Assembly (NCBI RefSeq): GCF_900091415.1
Contig: NZ_FMHU01000001.1
Span: 434,001 to 498,000, forward strand
DNA from: Micromonospora inyonensis
Lineage (GTDB): Bacteria > Actinomycetota > Actinomycetes > Mycobacteriales > Micromonosporaceae
Length of the DNA stretch: 64,000 bases
Direction: 5' to 3'
Within the stretch, counting starts at the first letter, position 1. Every line of letters starts with the position of its first letter. The notes under the pieces are model-generated. The model was not told the origin of the DNA. It saw only the letters and a program-made list of their open reading frames with translations, and ran no database searches. The position numbers and the translations under genes were made by a program. This document shows positions 25,855 to 34,934 of the stretch, piece by piece.

Positions 25855-27950
25855 CGGCCCGCCGGCAGCAGCGGGCTGGGCGTGCCGGCGTGGGACAGGT
25901 ACAGCACGTCGCGGGCCCGGGTCAGGGCGACGAACAGCAGGCAGCGTTCCCGTTGCAGATCCTGCCGGTGGGCGTGCGGGTCCTCGGCGGCCGAGGTGAG
26001 GGCGTTCGGCGCCGGCAGGATGCCGGCGTCCAGCCCGACCACCGCGAGACATTGGAACTCCAGCCCCTTCATCTGGTGCATGGTGGCCACGCGCACCCCG
26101 TCGACGCCGCGTTTGTCGTCGGCGACGGGGATGTGCGCCTCACCCAGGATCCGGCTGATGGTCCTGACCAGCTGTCCGGTCCGGGCGGCGACACCGATGG
26201 CGTGCTCCTCCACCCCCTGGTCCAGCCAGGTCCCGACCCGTTCGACGAGCGCCTCGTGCTCGTCGTCGCGGCTGGGGTGGGCGACGAGGTCGGGAGCCCC
26301 GCCCCGGGTGATCGAGCGGTAGCCGCGCAACGTGTCCTCCTGGCCATCCAGGCCGGTGGCGGCGTCGCCGCTGAGGACCCTGACCGACAGGTTCAGGATC
26401 TCGTGGGTGGTCCGGTAGTTGACGGTGAGCCGCCGGGTCCGGCCCCGGACCTCGATTCCGAGTTGGGTCAGTGAGACGTGGCTGTCGTAGATGCGCTGGT
26501 GCGGGTCGGCGAGGAGGAACATGTCGTTCGGTCCGGGTGGGACGAGCGCGCGCAGCAGCCGCCACTGCGCCGGGTGCAGGTCCTGTCCCTCGTCGACGAC
26601 GACGTGCCGGTATCGGGCCGACGACCGGCGGAGGATCGCGGCCGCGTCGTCGGCGAGCTGGGTGTGGGTACGCAGACGTCGCTTCGCCAACTCCCGCGCC
26701 ACGCTGTCGACAGCGGTCCACACCTGGGCGCGTTGGGTCGCGCGCAGAGCAGCGCCACGGCCCTTACGTGTGGTGCCGAGGTATTCGTCCAGGGTGGTCA
26801 GTTGCTGCGCCAGGACGACCTGCTCCCACTCGCGCCGGAGGAAGGCGGCGCTGACGCCGGTGACCTGGCCGGCGCGGTTCACGTAGGTGGGCCCGGCCTT
26901 CGCAGCGGTTTCCCACAGGTGGTCGAGGATCTCCCTCTCGGCGACCGAGACCTTCCCGCTGTGCCGGGTGACGATGTCGTGGGCGAGCTTGTCGACACTG
27001 ATCACGTCGATCCGCGCGCGGACCGCCGGGTCGGCGGTGAGCCGGTACAACTGTCTGGTGAGGGCGTTGGCGAGCGCGCGGGTGAACGTGGTCAGCAGGA
27101 CCTTCTCGCCGTCGGGCAGCCGCTCGGCGAGGAACACCGCCCGGTGCAGGCCGGTCACCGTCTTGCCGGTCCCGGCGCTGCCGGTCACCAGCGCGGGGCC
27201 GCTGTAGGTCTCGCGGTAGGCGACGTCGCGCTGGGTCGGGTGCAGGAAGGTTCGCCACACGTCGAACGGGTGGGCGAGGATGGCGGCGAGTTCCACCGGG
27301 CCGGAGACGAAGGCGATCCGCTCGGGCGTCCGGCGTGCCGCGGTCAGCAGGTCGTCGGTGTCGACACCCGACACGACCCGGTCGGCCAGCTCCGCCCAGA
27401 CCTCCGCCACGGTCATCCCGGTGGCCAGATCGTTGAGCGTGCCGAGCTGGGTCTCCGGCAGGCGTCCGGCGAGGCTCTTCAACTGCTGGTCGGTGGTGAT
27501 GACGCGGAGCAGGGGCACCAGGTCCTCGTCGATGCCGAGCCGGACGAAGTCGGCGGCCGAGACGTGGTCGAACAGTCCGCCGTGCGTGCTCACGGGTTCG
27601 GTGCGGGCGAACTCCTCGATGCCCGCCTGGTCACGCATCTCCAGCACGCCGAGGGTCTGGTTGACGGTGAACCGACGGCTCAGCGCGAAGTCGATGGCGT
27701 CGTCGTGCGGCAGGACGTTGAGCAGCGCGTACCTCTCGTCGCCGAGCGCGAGGACGACTCCCCGATAGAACCTGTCGATACGGATGGTGCGGACGTTCGG
27801 GTCCCGGGCCCCGGTCAGCTTCTCCAGGTGCAGGCCCGCGTGGGTGTGCTCGGCGAACTTGGCGATGGCGGCAATCACGGCGCGTTGCACGCGGGTTTGC
27901 AGCTTGGCGTAGGCAGGAAGGAAGTCCCGGCCGAGGGCCAACTCAGGCAT
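25851..27950 (-). CDS. UvrD-like superfamily 1 helicase with RelE/ParE-like N-terminal region, first gene of the cas operon
   Basis: This 699-residue protein has complete SF1 helicase motifs: Walker A GSAGTGKTVTGLHRA near residue 250, DEGQD in HVVVDEGQDLHPAQ, VNYRTTHEI, ATMHQMKGLEFQ and FVALTRARDVLYL. The first ~110 residues (LGRDFLPAYAKLQTRV, LEKLTGARDPNVRTIRID, LLNVLPHDDAIDFALSRRF) resemble a RelE/ParE-fold toxin domain; this is my pattern judgement. It overlaps cas3 by ATGA and is not a standard type I-E component. It may act in DNA end processing after Cas3 or as a separate defence protein; GajA, the Gabija partner, is absent. Confidence 0.85.
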   Translation of the reverse strand: MPELALGRDFLPAYAKLQTRVQRAVIAAIAKFAEHTHAGLHLEKLTGARDPNVRTIRIDRFYRGVVLALGDERYALLNVLPHDDAIDFALSRRFTVNQTLGVLEMRDQAGIEEFARTEPVSTHGGLFDHVSAADFVRLGIDEDLVPLLRVITTDQQLKSLAGRLPETQLGTLNDLATGMTVAEVWAELADRVVSGVDTDDLLTAARRTPERIAFVSGPVELAAILAHPFDVWRTFLHPTQRDVAYRETYSGPALVTGSAGTGKTVTGLHRAVFLAERLPDGEKVLLTTFTRALANALTRQLYRLTADPAVRARIDVISVDKLAHDIVTRHSGKVSVAEREILDHLWETAAKAGPTYVNRAGQVTGVSAAFLRREWEQVVLAQQLTTLDEYLGTTRKGRGAALRATQRAQVWTAVDSVARELAKRRLRTHTQLADDAAAILRRSSARYRHVVVDEGQDLHPAQWRLLRALVPPGPNDMFLLADPHQRIYDSHVSLTQLGIEVRGRTRRLTVNYRTTHEILNLSVRVLSGDAATGLDGQEDTLRGYRSITRGGAPDLVAHPSRDDEHEALVERVGTWLDQGVEEHAIGVAARTGQLVRTISRILGEAHIPVADDKRGVDGVRVATMHQMKGLEFQCLAVVGLDAGILPAPNALTSAAEDPHAHRQDLQRERCLLFVALTRARDVLYLSHAGTPSPLLPAGR

Positions 27951-28200
27951 GCCATCCCCTGTCGGTGGCGCTCGGCCGGCACCGGAGCGCGGAAGGTGGA
28001 ACTGTCGCGAGTCGGACACGGTCGACCGGGCCGATCTCGCAGCATGGGAGAGCGGCGTAGTCGAAGAAGCTGCTCACGCCGCTTCCACATTAGAGCACTT
28101 TGTGAACTCCGCTTGCAAGCCGATATTGGTGCATCAAGTTCACCAGATAGTGCGCGCCGAACCGGACGGATGCGGCGAGGGCTCCAGCGGTTCGGCCGAT
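27951..28200. promoter_or_regulatory. Divergent promoter region between the cas operon and the kinase
   Basis: These 250 bases separate the leftward helicase-cas operon from the rightward kinase. An A/T-richer core (28088-28150) contains TTTGTGAACT near 28098 and AAGTTCACCA near 28137, which form a spaced GTGAAC/GTTCAC inverted repeat and may be a regulator site. The promoters for both directions are expected here. Confidence 0.45.
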
Positions 28201-29493
28201 ATGCTGAGCCACGTGGTCCCCGGTACGAGCCTCAAGGACAGGTACCGGCTGGGCCGGTTTCCGTTGGCTCACAAGGGCATGGGTGAGGTCTGGCCCGGCC
28301 AGGACACCTTGCTCGACCGTGCCGTCATCGTGAAGTTCGTCAACGCCGCCAGGCCGGACGTGGACCTGGTGCGCCGCTTCCGACGGGAGGCACTGCTGAC
28401 CGCACGGCTCGACCACCCCGGCGTACCCGCCATCTACGACCTCGGCGAGCATGCCGGCCAGCCGTACGTCGTCCTCCAGAAGATCGACGGAATCACGCTC
28501 ACCGACCTGATCGGCGAACAGGGGCCGCTCCCGCCGGGGTGGGCCGCCGCCATCGGGGCGCAGGTCTGCGCCGTCCTGCTCGCCGCACGGCAGATCGGCC
28601 TGGTGCACCGGGACATCAAGCCGAGCAACGTCATGCTGGACACGAGCGGCGCGGTGAAGGTGCTCGACTTCGGCCTGGCGGTCGTACGGGACGACGACCG
28701 CTACTCCAGGATCACCCTGACCGGGCACGCTCTCGGCACGGTGGGCTACATGGCGCCGGAGCAGGTCCTCGGGGAGCCCACCGACCACCGCACCGACCTG
28801 TACGGCCTGGGGGCCACGCTCTTCGACCTGCTCACCGGCTCTCCGCCCTTCGACGAGGTGACCACCACGACCACGCTGCGGCGTCAGATCGACGGTCCTC
28901 CGCCGCGCCCCACCCAGCTACGACCCGGCATCCCCGACGAACTCGACGACCTGGTGCACACGCTGTTGGCGATCGATCCCCGAGACCGGCCCGCCACCGC
29001 CGCCGACGTCTACGCGGTGCTGGCACCGTTCTGCCACGACCTGCCGCCGATTCCCGGCGTGCTCACCGACACCGCCGGGGCGGTACGGGCCTACGCCGCG
29101 ATCGTGGGACGGGTACCCCCGCACACCCGCCCCACCGCGACGGACACCGCCGAGCCGACCCCTCTCGACGTGAGACTGGCCGCCAAGCAGGCGGAACAGC
29201 TGCACGCCGCAGGCGAGTACCGGGCTGCCGCACGGCAGTGGCGGCACCTGGCCGCCCAGCACGCACGGCAGCACGGCGACGACGACCCGCTGGTGTTCGA
29301 CTTCCGGCTCGGGGTCGCTCGCGCCCACCGCGCGCTCGGCGAACACAGCCGGGCGTCGCGACTGTTCCAGGAACTCCTGGAGGACCGGGCTCGGGCGGAG
29401 GGGCCGGAGCATCCGGCGGTGCTGCGCCTGCGCCAGGAAATCGCGCGCCTCAGCGAGGAGTCCTCACCCCCAGCTCCGCGTCAGCCCTCCTGA
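28201..29493 (+). CDS. Ser/Thr protein kinase with C-terminal TPR-like region
   Basis: This is a soluble Hanks-type kinase of 430 residues. The ATP-site lysine is in AVIVKFV (residue 45), the catalytic loop is HRDIKPSN (136-143), DFG lies at 156-158, and GTVGYMAPEQ follows. After the kinase domain, residues ~330-420 form helical pairs (QAEQLHAAGEYRAAARQWR and RASRLFQELLEDRARAE) like tetratricopeptide repeats. There is no membrane segment or PASTA domain. ATG at 28201 is the best start. It is divergent from the cas operon, so co-regulation is possible. Its 3' end overlaps the opposing gene by 44 bases. Confidence 0.9.
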   Translation: MLSHVVPGTSLKDRYRLGRFPLAHKGMGEVWPGQDTLLDRAVIVKFVNAARPDVDLVRRFRREALLTARLDHPGVPAIYDLGEHAGQPYVVLQKIDGITLTDLIGEQGPLPPGWAAAIGAQVCAVLLAARQIGLVHRDIKPSNVMLDTSGAVKVLDFGLAVVRDDDRYSRITLTGHALGTVGYMAPEQVLGEPTDHRTDLYGLGATLFDLLTGSPPFDEVTTTTTLRRQIDGPPPRPTQLRPGIPDELDDLVHTLLAIDPRDRPATAADVYAVLAPFCHDLPPIPGVLTDTAGAVRAYAAIVGRVPPHTRPTATDTAEPTPLDVRLAAKQAEQLHAAGEYRAAARQWRHLAAQHARQHGDDDPLVFDFRLGVARAHRALGEHSRASRLFQELLEDRARAEGPEHPAVLRLRQEIARLSEESSPPAPRQPS

Positions 29494-30167
29494 CCGACAC
29501 CGAGCGCGGATCACTGAACAGCCGAGGCAGCAACACCGCCTTCTGCTCCGGGAAGCGGTCACCGCCACAGCGGAAGATCCGCGCGCAGTTCTGACCACGC
29601 GTCTCGGTCGCCAGGGCCCGCCGGGCCAGCGGCGAGTACATGGTGGCGTGTTTCAACCACGCCGCCTCCTCGCCGTGCCGGTCGAAGCCACGACCGGTGG
29701 CCGCGTGTCCGAACACGTCGTGGACCGCCCGGAACATGTCGTTCTCCCCGTCGCCGAGGAACGGGTGCGGGTTGCCACTGGCCGCGCTGGCCCACACCTT
29801 CAGCCGACGCCGCCGTACGTCGTCGACCATCGACGCGACGTCCGGGTACGGGTCGACGTCGACGACCCGCACCTCGACGCCCAGGCCACCGAACTCCGCC
29901 CGGCCCACCATGAAGTGGTACTGCCGGACCGTCTCCCGGCAGAAGGCGGCGTAGGCGGGATAGGCCCGGTCGTCCCGGATCGGCGCCGCCAGGTAGGCGT
30001 CCGCGATGGCCGCACCGACGACGGGATCAAGGCGCACTCGCGCGTACGCCTGGGGTGTGGTGATGTCCGTCGAGCCGTACCGCGCGGTGCCGTGGCGAAC
30101 GTACGCCACCGGTGGGAAGCGCGGGGACAGCGTGTTCGGCAGTCCAGATACGAGCAAAGGTGTTCAT
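29450..30167 (-). CDS. Conserved hypothetical protein with HDVFGH motif; probable frameshift near the start
   Basis: The protein has HDVFGHAATGRGFDRHGEEAAW followed by TETRGQNCARIF, a conserved His/Asp/Glu pattern that could bind metal, but I do not know its function. The ATG with the best ribosome site (AAGGAGG) is at 30167, yet the conserved body is in a different frame. Removing one base from the G run at 30123-30126 joins MNTFARIWTAEHAVP to RFPPVAYVRHGTARYG, giving 238 residues. Otherwise translation would need a TTG start at 30157. The 3' end overlaps the kinase gene. Confidence 0.7.
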
Positions 30168-30202
30168 GGTCCTCCTTCAGACGTCGGTACGGGTCGGTCC
30201 GG

Positions 30203-30373
30203 TCAGTGAACTTCCGCGTTCGTCCACCTGTCCTGCGGCGGCGCAGCCTCGCCCGGCGTGGCGGCCTGCTCCCGCCGCAGCAGTTCGCCGAGCACCCTGA
30301 TCTCGGAGACTCGACGGTCCTGGTGGACCTTTCCGATCTTTCCGATGGTCGTACTACGTCCACGACGCGGCAT
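30203..30373 (-). CDS. Small hypothetical protein upstream of the HDVFGH gene
   Basis: This 56-residue protein begins MPRRGRSTTIGKIGKVH and continues with a charged helix (VSEIRVLGELLRREQAA). The start is supported by GGAGG six bases upstream. It ends 35 bases before the start of the next gene, so the two probably form an operon. No family is recognised. Confidence 0.5.
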   Translation of the reverse strand: MPRRGRSTTIGKIGKVHQDRRVSEIRVLGELLRREQAATPGEAAPPQDRWTNAEVH

Positions 30374-30467
30374 TTGCGCCTCCAAAGGCATGGTTGGCCG
30401 GAACACCAAGGAACATAGACGCTGTGAACCGTATACACAAGCTGTTGGGTCATGCTAGCGTTCACGA

Positions 30468-32591
30468 GTGACAGATGAGCCGATCATGGCCCCGAACGAG
30501 GCCACCCTGACCGCAAGTGGCATCGCGCGACTGGCCAGCGTCGGCAGGGCCGCGGTCAGCAACTGGCGCCGCCGGTACGCCGACTTCCCAGCACCCGTGG
30601 GCGGCACGCCGACGAGTCCGTCGTTCGACGCGCGGGAAGTCGAGCACTGGCTGCGCCGCCACGGCCGGCTGCACCACGCCGGCACCGAACAATGGGCCTG
30701 GCGACACATCGAGAGCTACCAGCCCGCGACGCAGATCAGCGACATCCTCGGGGTCGCCGGCGCGCTACTGCTCGTCCGCGCCGACCAGACCACGACCACC
30801 GACACCGACCTGCCCACGCCGAGGCAGCTCGTCAATCACCTGCACGTCCTCGATCCCGGACTGGCCGAGCTCATCGGTGGCGTCCTTCCGGGACAGTGGA
30901 CCGCGCAGCTCACCACGCTGCTTCGCACAGTCGACCAACTCGGGGCGGAACAGGGCCCCGAAGCCGCCTTCGAGCACCTGCACAACCAGTACGTGTCCTC
31001 AGCCCACTCACTGTCCGGCCTCGCCGGCACACCGGACGTCGTCGCCGACGTGATGCTGACCCTCGCCGGCTCCGGAGCCCGCACCTTCGACTTCACCAGC
31101 GGTACCGGGTCGCTCCTGCGAATGGCCGCCGACCGGGCCCTGCGGAACGGCACGCCCACCCGGTGCTATGCGCAGGAGATCAACCGGCAGTACGCGGTGA
31201 TCACCCTGCTGCGGCTGTGGTTCGTGCACCTGCGTGCCCGGCACACCGGGCACGACGTGGAGCCGCCCGTCGTACGAATCGGCGACAGCCTGCTCGGAGA
31301 CGCCCTACCCGACCTGCAGGCCGACGTCGTCGTGGCGAACTTTCCGTTCGGAATTCACGACTGGGGTCACGACCGTCTCGCGTACGACCCCCGCTGGACG
31401 TACGGGCTTCCCCCGCGTACCGAACCCGAACTTGCCTGGGTGCAACACGCGCTGGCGCATCTCTCCCCCGGCGGCACCGTCGTCGTCCTCATGCCCCCGG
31501 CTGCCGCGGCGCGCCCCGCAGGCCGCCGGGTTCGCGCAGAACTGATCCGCCGCGGCGCACTACGCGCGATCATCGCGCTCCCCGCCGGCCTGATGCCGCC
31601 AGCCGGCATCGGACTGCACGTCTGGGTCCTCACCCCGTCTGATCCGCACCAGCCACACGCTGCCGACCTGCTCGTGGTCGACACCACCACGGAATCCGCC
31701 ACCCGGCCCCTCGCCGAAATCGTCGGCACCGCATGGCGTGCCCACCAGTCCGACGACCGCGCGGAACTGCCCGGCGTCCACCGCACCGTTCCCGCCATCG
31801 AACTGCTCGACGACCAGGTCGACCTGACACCGCAACGCCACCTACCGCAGGCCAGCGAACTCGTCGCCACACCGGCACAGATCATCGCCAGAATGAACGA
31901 GTTCGACCGGCTCCTCGACGACATGCGGCGCATCCTGCCCGCAGTACGCGAGACATCGGCAGCGCCGCTACGCGAGGCTCCCCAAGCCGACCTCGCCGAC
32001 CTGATTCGATCCGGCAGCATCACCGTCCAGCGCACCGCCATCCGCAGCCGGACAACCGGTGTCACCTCCAGCGTCGCCGTACTGACCGCTGCCGACGTCC
32101 TAGCTGGCAGCCCGGCCACCGGTTCGGCGGCCCGCAGCGCAAACGACGACCCGGGGCCGCAGGTAGCTGCGGGCGACATCCTCGTTCCCGTCATCGGCCG
32201 GAAGATCAGTGCTCGGGTTGCCACCCCGGCGCAGATCGGAGCCACACTCGGGCCCAGCGTCCAGTTGATCCGCGTCGACACCGACCGCTTCGATCCGTGG
32301 TTCGTCGCCGGTGTCATGTCGCGCCCGGACAACGCGCGGATCGCCGGCCGCGCCTCCAGCACCGCCAACGGGGCACTACGCATCGACATCCGGCGTCTCG
32401 CCATCCCCGTGGTGCCACTCGACCAACAGCAGGCATACGGCAGGGCGTTCCGCCAGCTCGTGGAGTTCCGCGCCGCTCTGGACCAGGCGGCAGCGGCCGG
32501 AGCTGCCCTGGCCAGCGAGATCGGCGACGGCCTGACCACGGGCGCCCTCGGCCTGGCCCCACCATCAGTACCCGCCGCCCGAGCCCGGTGA
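30468..32591 (+). CDS. Orphan N6-adenine DNA methylase with N-terminal HTH and C-terminal target-recognition-like region
   Basis: This 707-residue protein resembles HsdM-type methylases. Residues ~12-65 form a helix-turn-helix (SGIARLASVGRAAVSNWRR). The SAM site is FDFTSGTGSLLRMAA near residue 205. The catalytic motif reads ANFPFGIHDWG instead of the usual NPPF, which may weaken methylation. The C-terminal third looks like a specificity (TRD) half with a coiled coil. The start is GTG at 30468. No nuclease or HsdR partner is nearby, so it may be regulatory or part of an incomplete modification system. Confidence 0.8.
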   Translation: MTDEPIMAPNEATLTASGIARLASVGRAAVSNWRRRYADFPAPVGGTPTSPSFDAREVEHWLRRHGRLHHAGTEQWAWRHIESYQPATQISDILGVAGALLLVRADQTTTTDTDLPTPRQLVNHLHVLDPGLAELIGGVLPGQWTAQLTTLLRTVDQLGAEQGPEAAFEHLHNQYVSSAHSLSGLAGTPDVVADVMLTLAGSGARTFDFTSGTGSLLRMAADRALRNGTPTRCYAQEINRQYAVITLLRLWFVHLRARHTGHDVEPPVVRIGDSLLGDALPDLQADVVVANFPFGIHDWGHDRLAYDPRWTYGLPPRTEPELAWVQHALAHLSPGGTVVVLMPPAAAARPAGRRVRAELIRRGALRAIIALPAGLMPPAGIGLHVWVLTPSDPHQPHAADLLVVDTTTESATRPLAEIVGTAWRAHQSDDRAELPGVHRTVPAIELLDDQVDLTPQRHLPQASELVATPAQIIARMNEFDRLLDDMRRILPAVRETSAAPLREAPQADLADLIRSGSITVQRTAIRSRTTGVTSSVAVLTAADVLAGSPATGSAARSANDDPGPQVAAGDILVPVIGRKISARVATPAQIGATLGPSVQLIRVDTDRFDPWFVAGVMSRPDNARIAGRASSTANGALRIDIRRLAIPVVPLDQQQAYGRAFRQLVEFRAALDQAAAAGAALASEIGDGLTTGALGLAPPSVPAARAR

Positions 32592-33002
32592 GTTCAGCCT
32601 GCGGAAGGATCCGTCTCGACGATTCCGGCAAACGCCTCGGATGCCTTCTTCCAGCCGTGGACCTGATGGGCCCGGCTTGTTGACCTCGTCATCCACCATC
32701 CCCAGACGCCGCAGGTCCAAGATGGTCGCCTCCCTCGGGAAGCGCCCGAGCCGGACGTCCCGACCGGCTCGATCGACGCGCAGGGTCAGACTCAGCCCCC
32801 GTTGCTGCCTCGCCTCGCCCCGAACGGGTGCAGGCAGGCGAACCCCGCCGCAGCTACGACGATGACACCGCTGGCGAGCGCGCCCGGCCTATCAGCGGTA
32901 CAGGAACCGGGATACGCGGCGGCCCACCCTCAACCTGACAACTAACATCGGGTGCGCTGTGTTCGACGTGAGCCCGTCACCTTGCCCCGGTGGAGCGTCA
33001 TG
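32592..33002. other. Gene-free region with a possible coding remnant
   Basis: No intact gene is visible between the methylase and the leader of array 2. On the reverse strand, about 32610-32800 reads as a protein-like stretch (LRVDRAGRDVRLGRFPRE, then ATILDLRRLGMVDDEVNKPG) without a start codon, which may be the remnant of a decayed gene. The rest shows no repeats or hairpins that I can identify. Confidence 0.35.
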
Positions 33003-33059
33003 CCAACCAAAGTGAAGAAAATTGGCCTAGTTGATCTTTAGCGCACCAGGTCAGGACGC
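33003..33059 (+). promoter_or_regulatory. Leader of CRISPR array 2
   Basis: CAAAGTGAAGAAAATTGG, AGTTGATCT and AGGTCAGGA occur here in the same order and spacing as in the leader of array 1 read on the reverse strand. The first repeat begins at 33060. It should contain the array promoter and the integration-guiding sequence. Confidence 0.85.
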
Positions 33060-34917
33060 CTGTTCCCCGCGCACGCGGGGGTGATCCGCAGGTTCCAGCC
33101 GAGCCCCGCCTTACCGGCCCCTGTTCCCCGCGCACGCGGGGGTGATCCTCGGGTTGCCAGGGTGCCGGCGCCGGGTGTCCACTGTTCCCCGCGCACGCGG
33201 GGGTGATCCCTACGTGTCCCCCGCGCCCGGAACCAGCCTCGCCTGTTCCCCGCGCACGCGGGGGTGATCCCGGCTGCTGGTGTGGCTGGACCGGACCCGT
33301 GACCTGTTCCCCGCGCACGCGGGGGTGATCCGATGCGCGCCTTCATCAAGGCGTGGTGGGACGCCTGTTCCCCGCGCACGCGGGGGTGATCCCGCGACGA
33401 CGCATCCCGCAGAACCTGCGAAAGCCTGTTCCCCGCGCACGCGGGGGTGATCCGTGGCCGAATACCAACTGAGGGGCCTGGTCCACCTGTTCCCCGCGCA
33501 CGCGGGGGTGATCCGCCGAGACGTCGCTGACGGTCCACAGGCGTTCGCTGTTCCCCGCGCACGCGGGGGTGATCCTTCGAGGGCGACCTTGCCGTCCGGG
33601 CCGGCGATCTGTTCCCCGCGCACGCGGGGGTGATCCCACCACCGGCGCCAACTCGCGGACCACCGGGGCCTGTTCCCCGCGCACGCGGGGGTGATCCACG
33701 ACCCAAGGCCGTCAGTTCCCCCGGCGGTTCCTGTTCCCCGCGCACGCGGGGGTGATCCCCACGGCAGCCCAGCCGCGTCCGTCACGCATGACTGTTCCCC
33801 GCGCACGCGGGGGTGATCCGACGTCGAAGACGACCTCATCGGTCCGCACCGGCTGTTCCCCGCGCACGCGGGGGTGATCCGAATGGCCGCGCGTTCGCGG
33901 CGAGCTGGCCGATCTGTTCCCCGCGCACGCGGGGGTGATCCCTGGTCCGACATGATCGTGGCGACCGGGCAGACCTGTTCCCCGCGCACGCGGGGGTGAT
34001 CCGTCGGTGCTGGGGTTCCAACTGCTCCAGGCGGTCTGTTCCCCGCGCACGCGGGGGTGATCCCCGGCGCGGCTACCTGCGGACCACGGACGGAATCTGT
34101 TCCCCGCGCACGCGGGGGTGATCCCGGCAATACCCGGCAGCGGACCCTCGCGGCGGTCTGTTCCCCGCGCACGCGGGGGTGATCCCCGAGCAGGTACCCG
34201 CCATGCGGGTTGTCGAGGCTGTTCCCCGCGCACGCGGGGGTGATCCGGTCTGCGCGGCGTCCATGACTCCCACGATCCCCTGTTCCCCGCGCACGCGGGG
34301 GTGATCCCTTGCCGACCGCGACACCCTCCATGATGTCGGCCTGTTCCCCGCGCACGCGGGGGTGATCCGTTGGTGAGGGCGGCGGGCGTTGACGGGTCAG
34401 TCTGTTCCCCGCGCACGCGGGGGTGATCCGCGCACCAAGCGCGCCTACAGCGAGATGCTCAGCTGTTCCCCGCGCACGCGGGGGTGATCCCTGCTGACCG
34501 GCGGCATGCTCCCGGCGGTGGGCCTGTTCCCCGCGCACGCGGGGGTGATCCGGCCAAGCGTGAGGCGGACCGGATCACCTTCGCCTGTTCCCCGCGCACG
34601 CGGGGGTGATCCGTAGGTGGTGGACTTGCTGATGTGGCGTGGCACCTGTTCCCCGCGCACGCGGGGGTGATCCCGGCTCGGACCGCTGGACGATCAACGC
34701 GATGACCTGTTCCCCGCGCACGCGGGGGTGATCCTGCTCCCCTCCGGTGGCTGGCCGACCTGCGCCCCTGTTCCCCGCGCACGCGGGGGTGATCCCTTGT
34801 AGCCCCCGAATTTGTCGATCACCGCCAGCTGTTCCCCGCGCACGCGGGGGTGATCCTGAAAGGACTCCTGACGTGCAGAGAAAGGAACTCTGTTCCCCGC
34901 GCACGCGGGGGTGATCC
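33060..34917 (+). CRISPR. CRISPR array 2, leader-proximal part (31 repeats)
   Basis: Thirty-one nearly perfect 28-base repeats (CTGTTCCCC then GCGCACGCGGGGGTGATCC) start every 61 bases from 33060 to 34890. The repeat differs from array 1 mainly by CTGTT in place of C(T/C)GCT at the 5' end. The orientation is opposite to array 1. There are no cas genes beside it, so it presumably depends on the operon at 17-28 kb. Spacer 7 (33454-33486) reads as VAEYQLRGLVH. Confidence 0.98.
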
Positions 34918-34934
34918 CACGAAGTCGGACCTTA

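Noticed and set aside
23794..26322. 842-residue open frame opposite cas3 and the helicase
   Set aside because: Shadow frame; the opposite strand carries all conserved Cas3 and helicase motifs.
25851..27950. Gabija system (GajB) based on the UvrD-like helicase
   Set aside because: The partner GajA (OLD-like nuclease with TOPRIM) is absent, and the helicase is coupled to cas3.
30468..32591. Complete type I restriction system
   Set aside because: No HsdR motor-nuclease or separate HsdS gene is found nearby.
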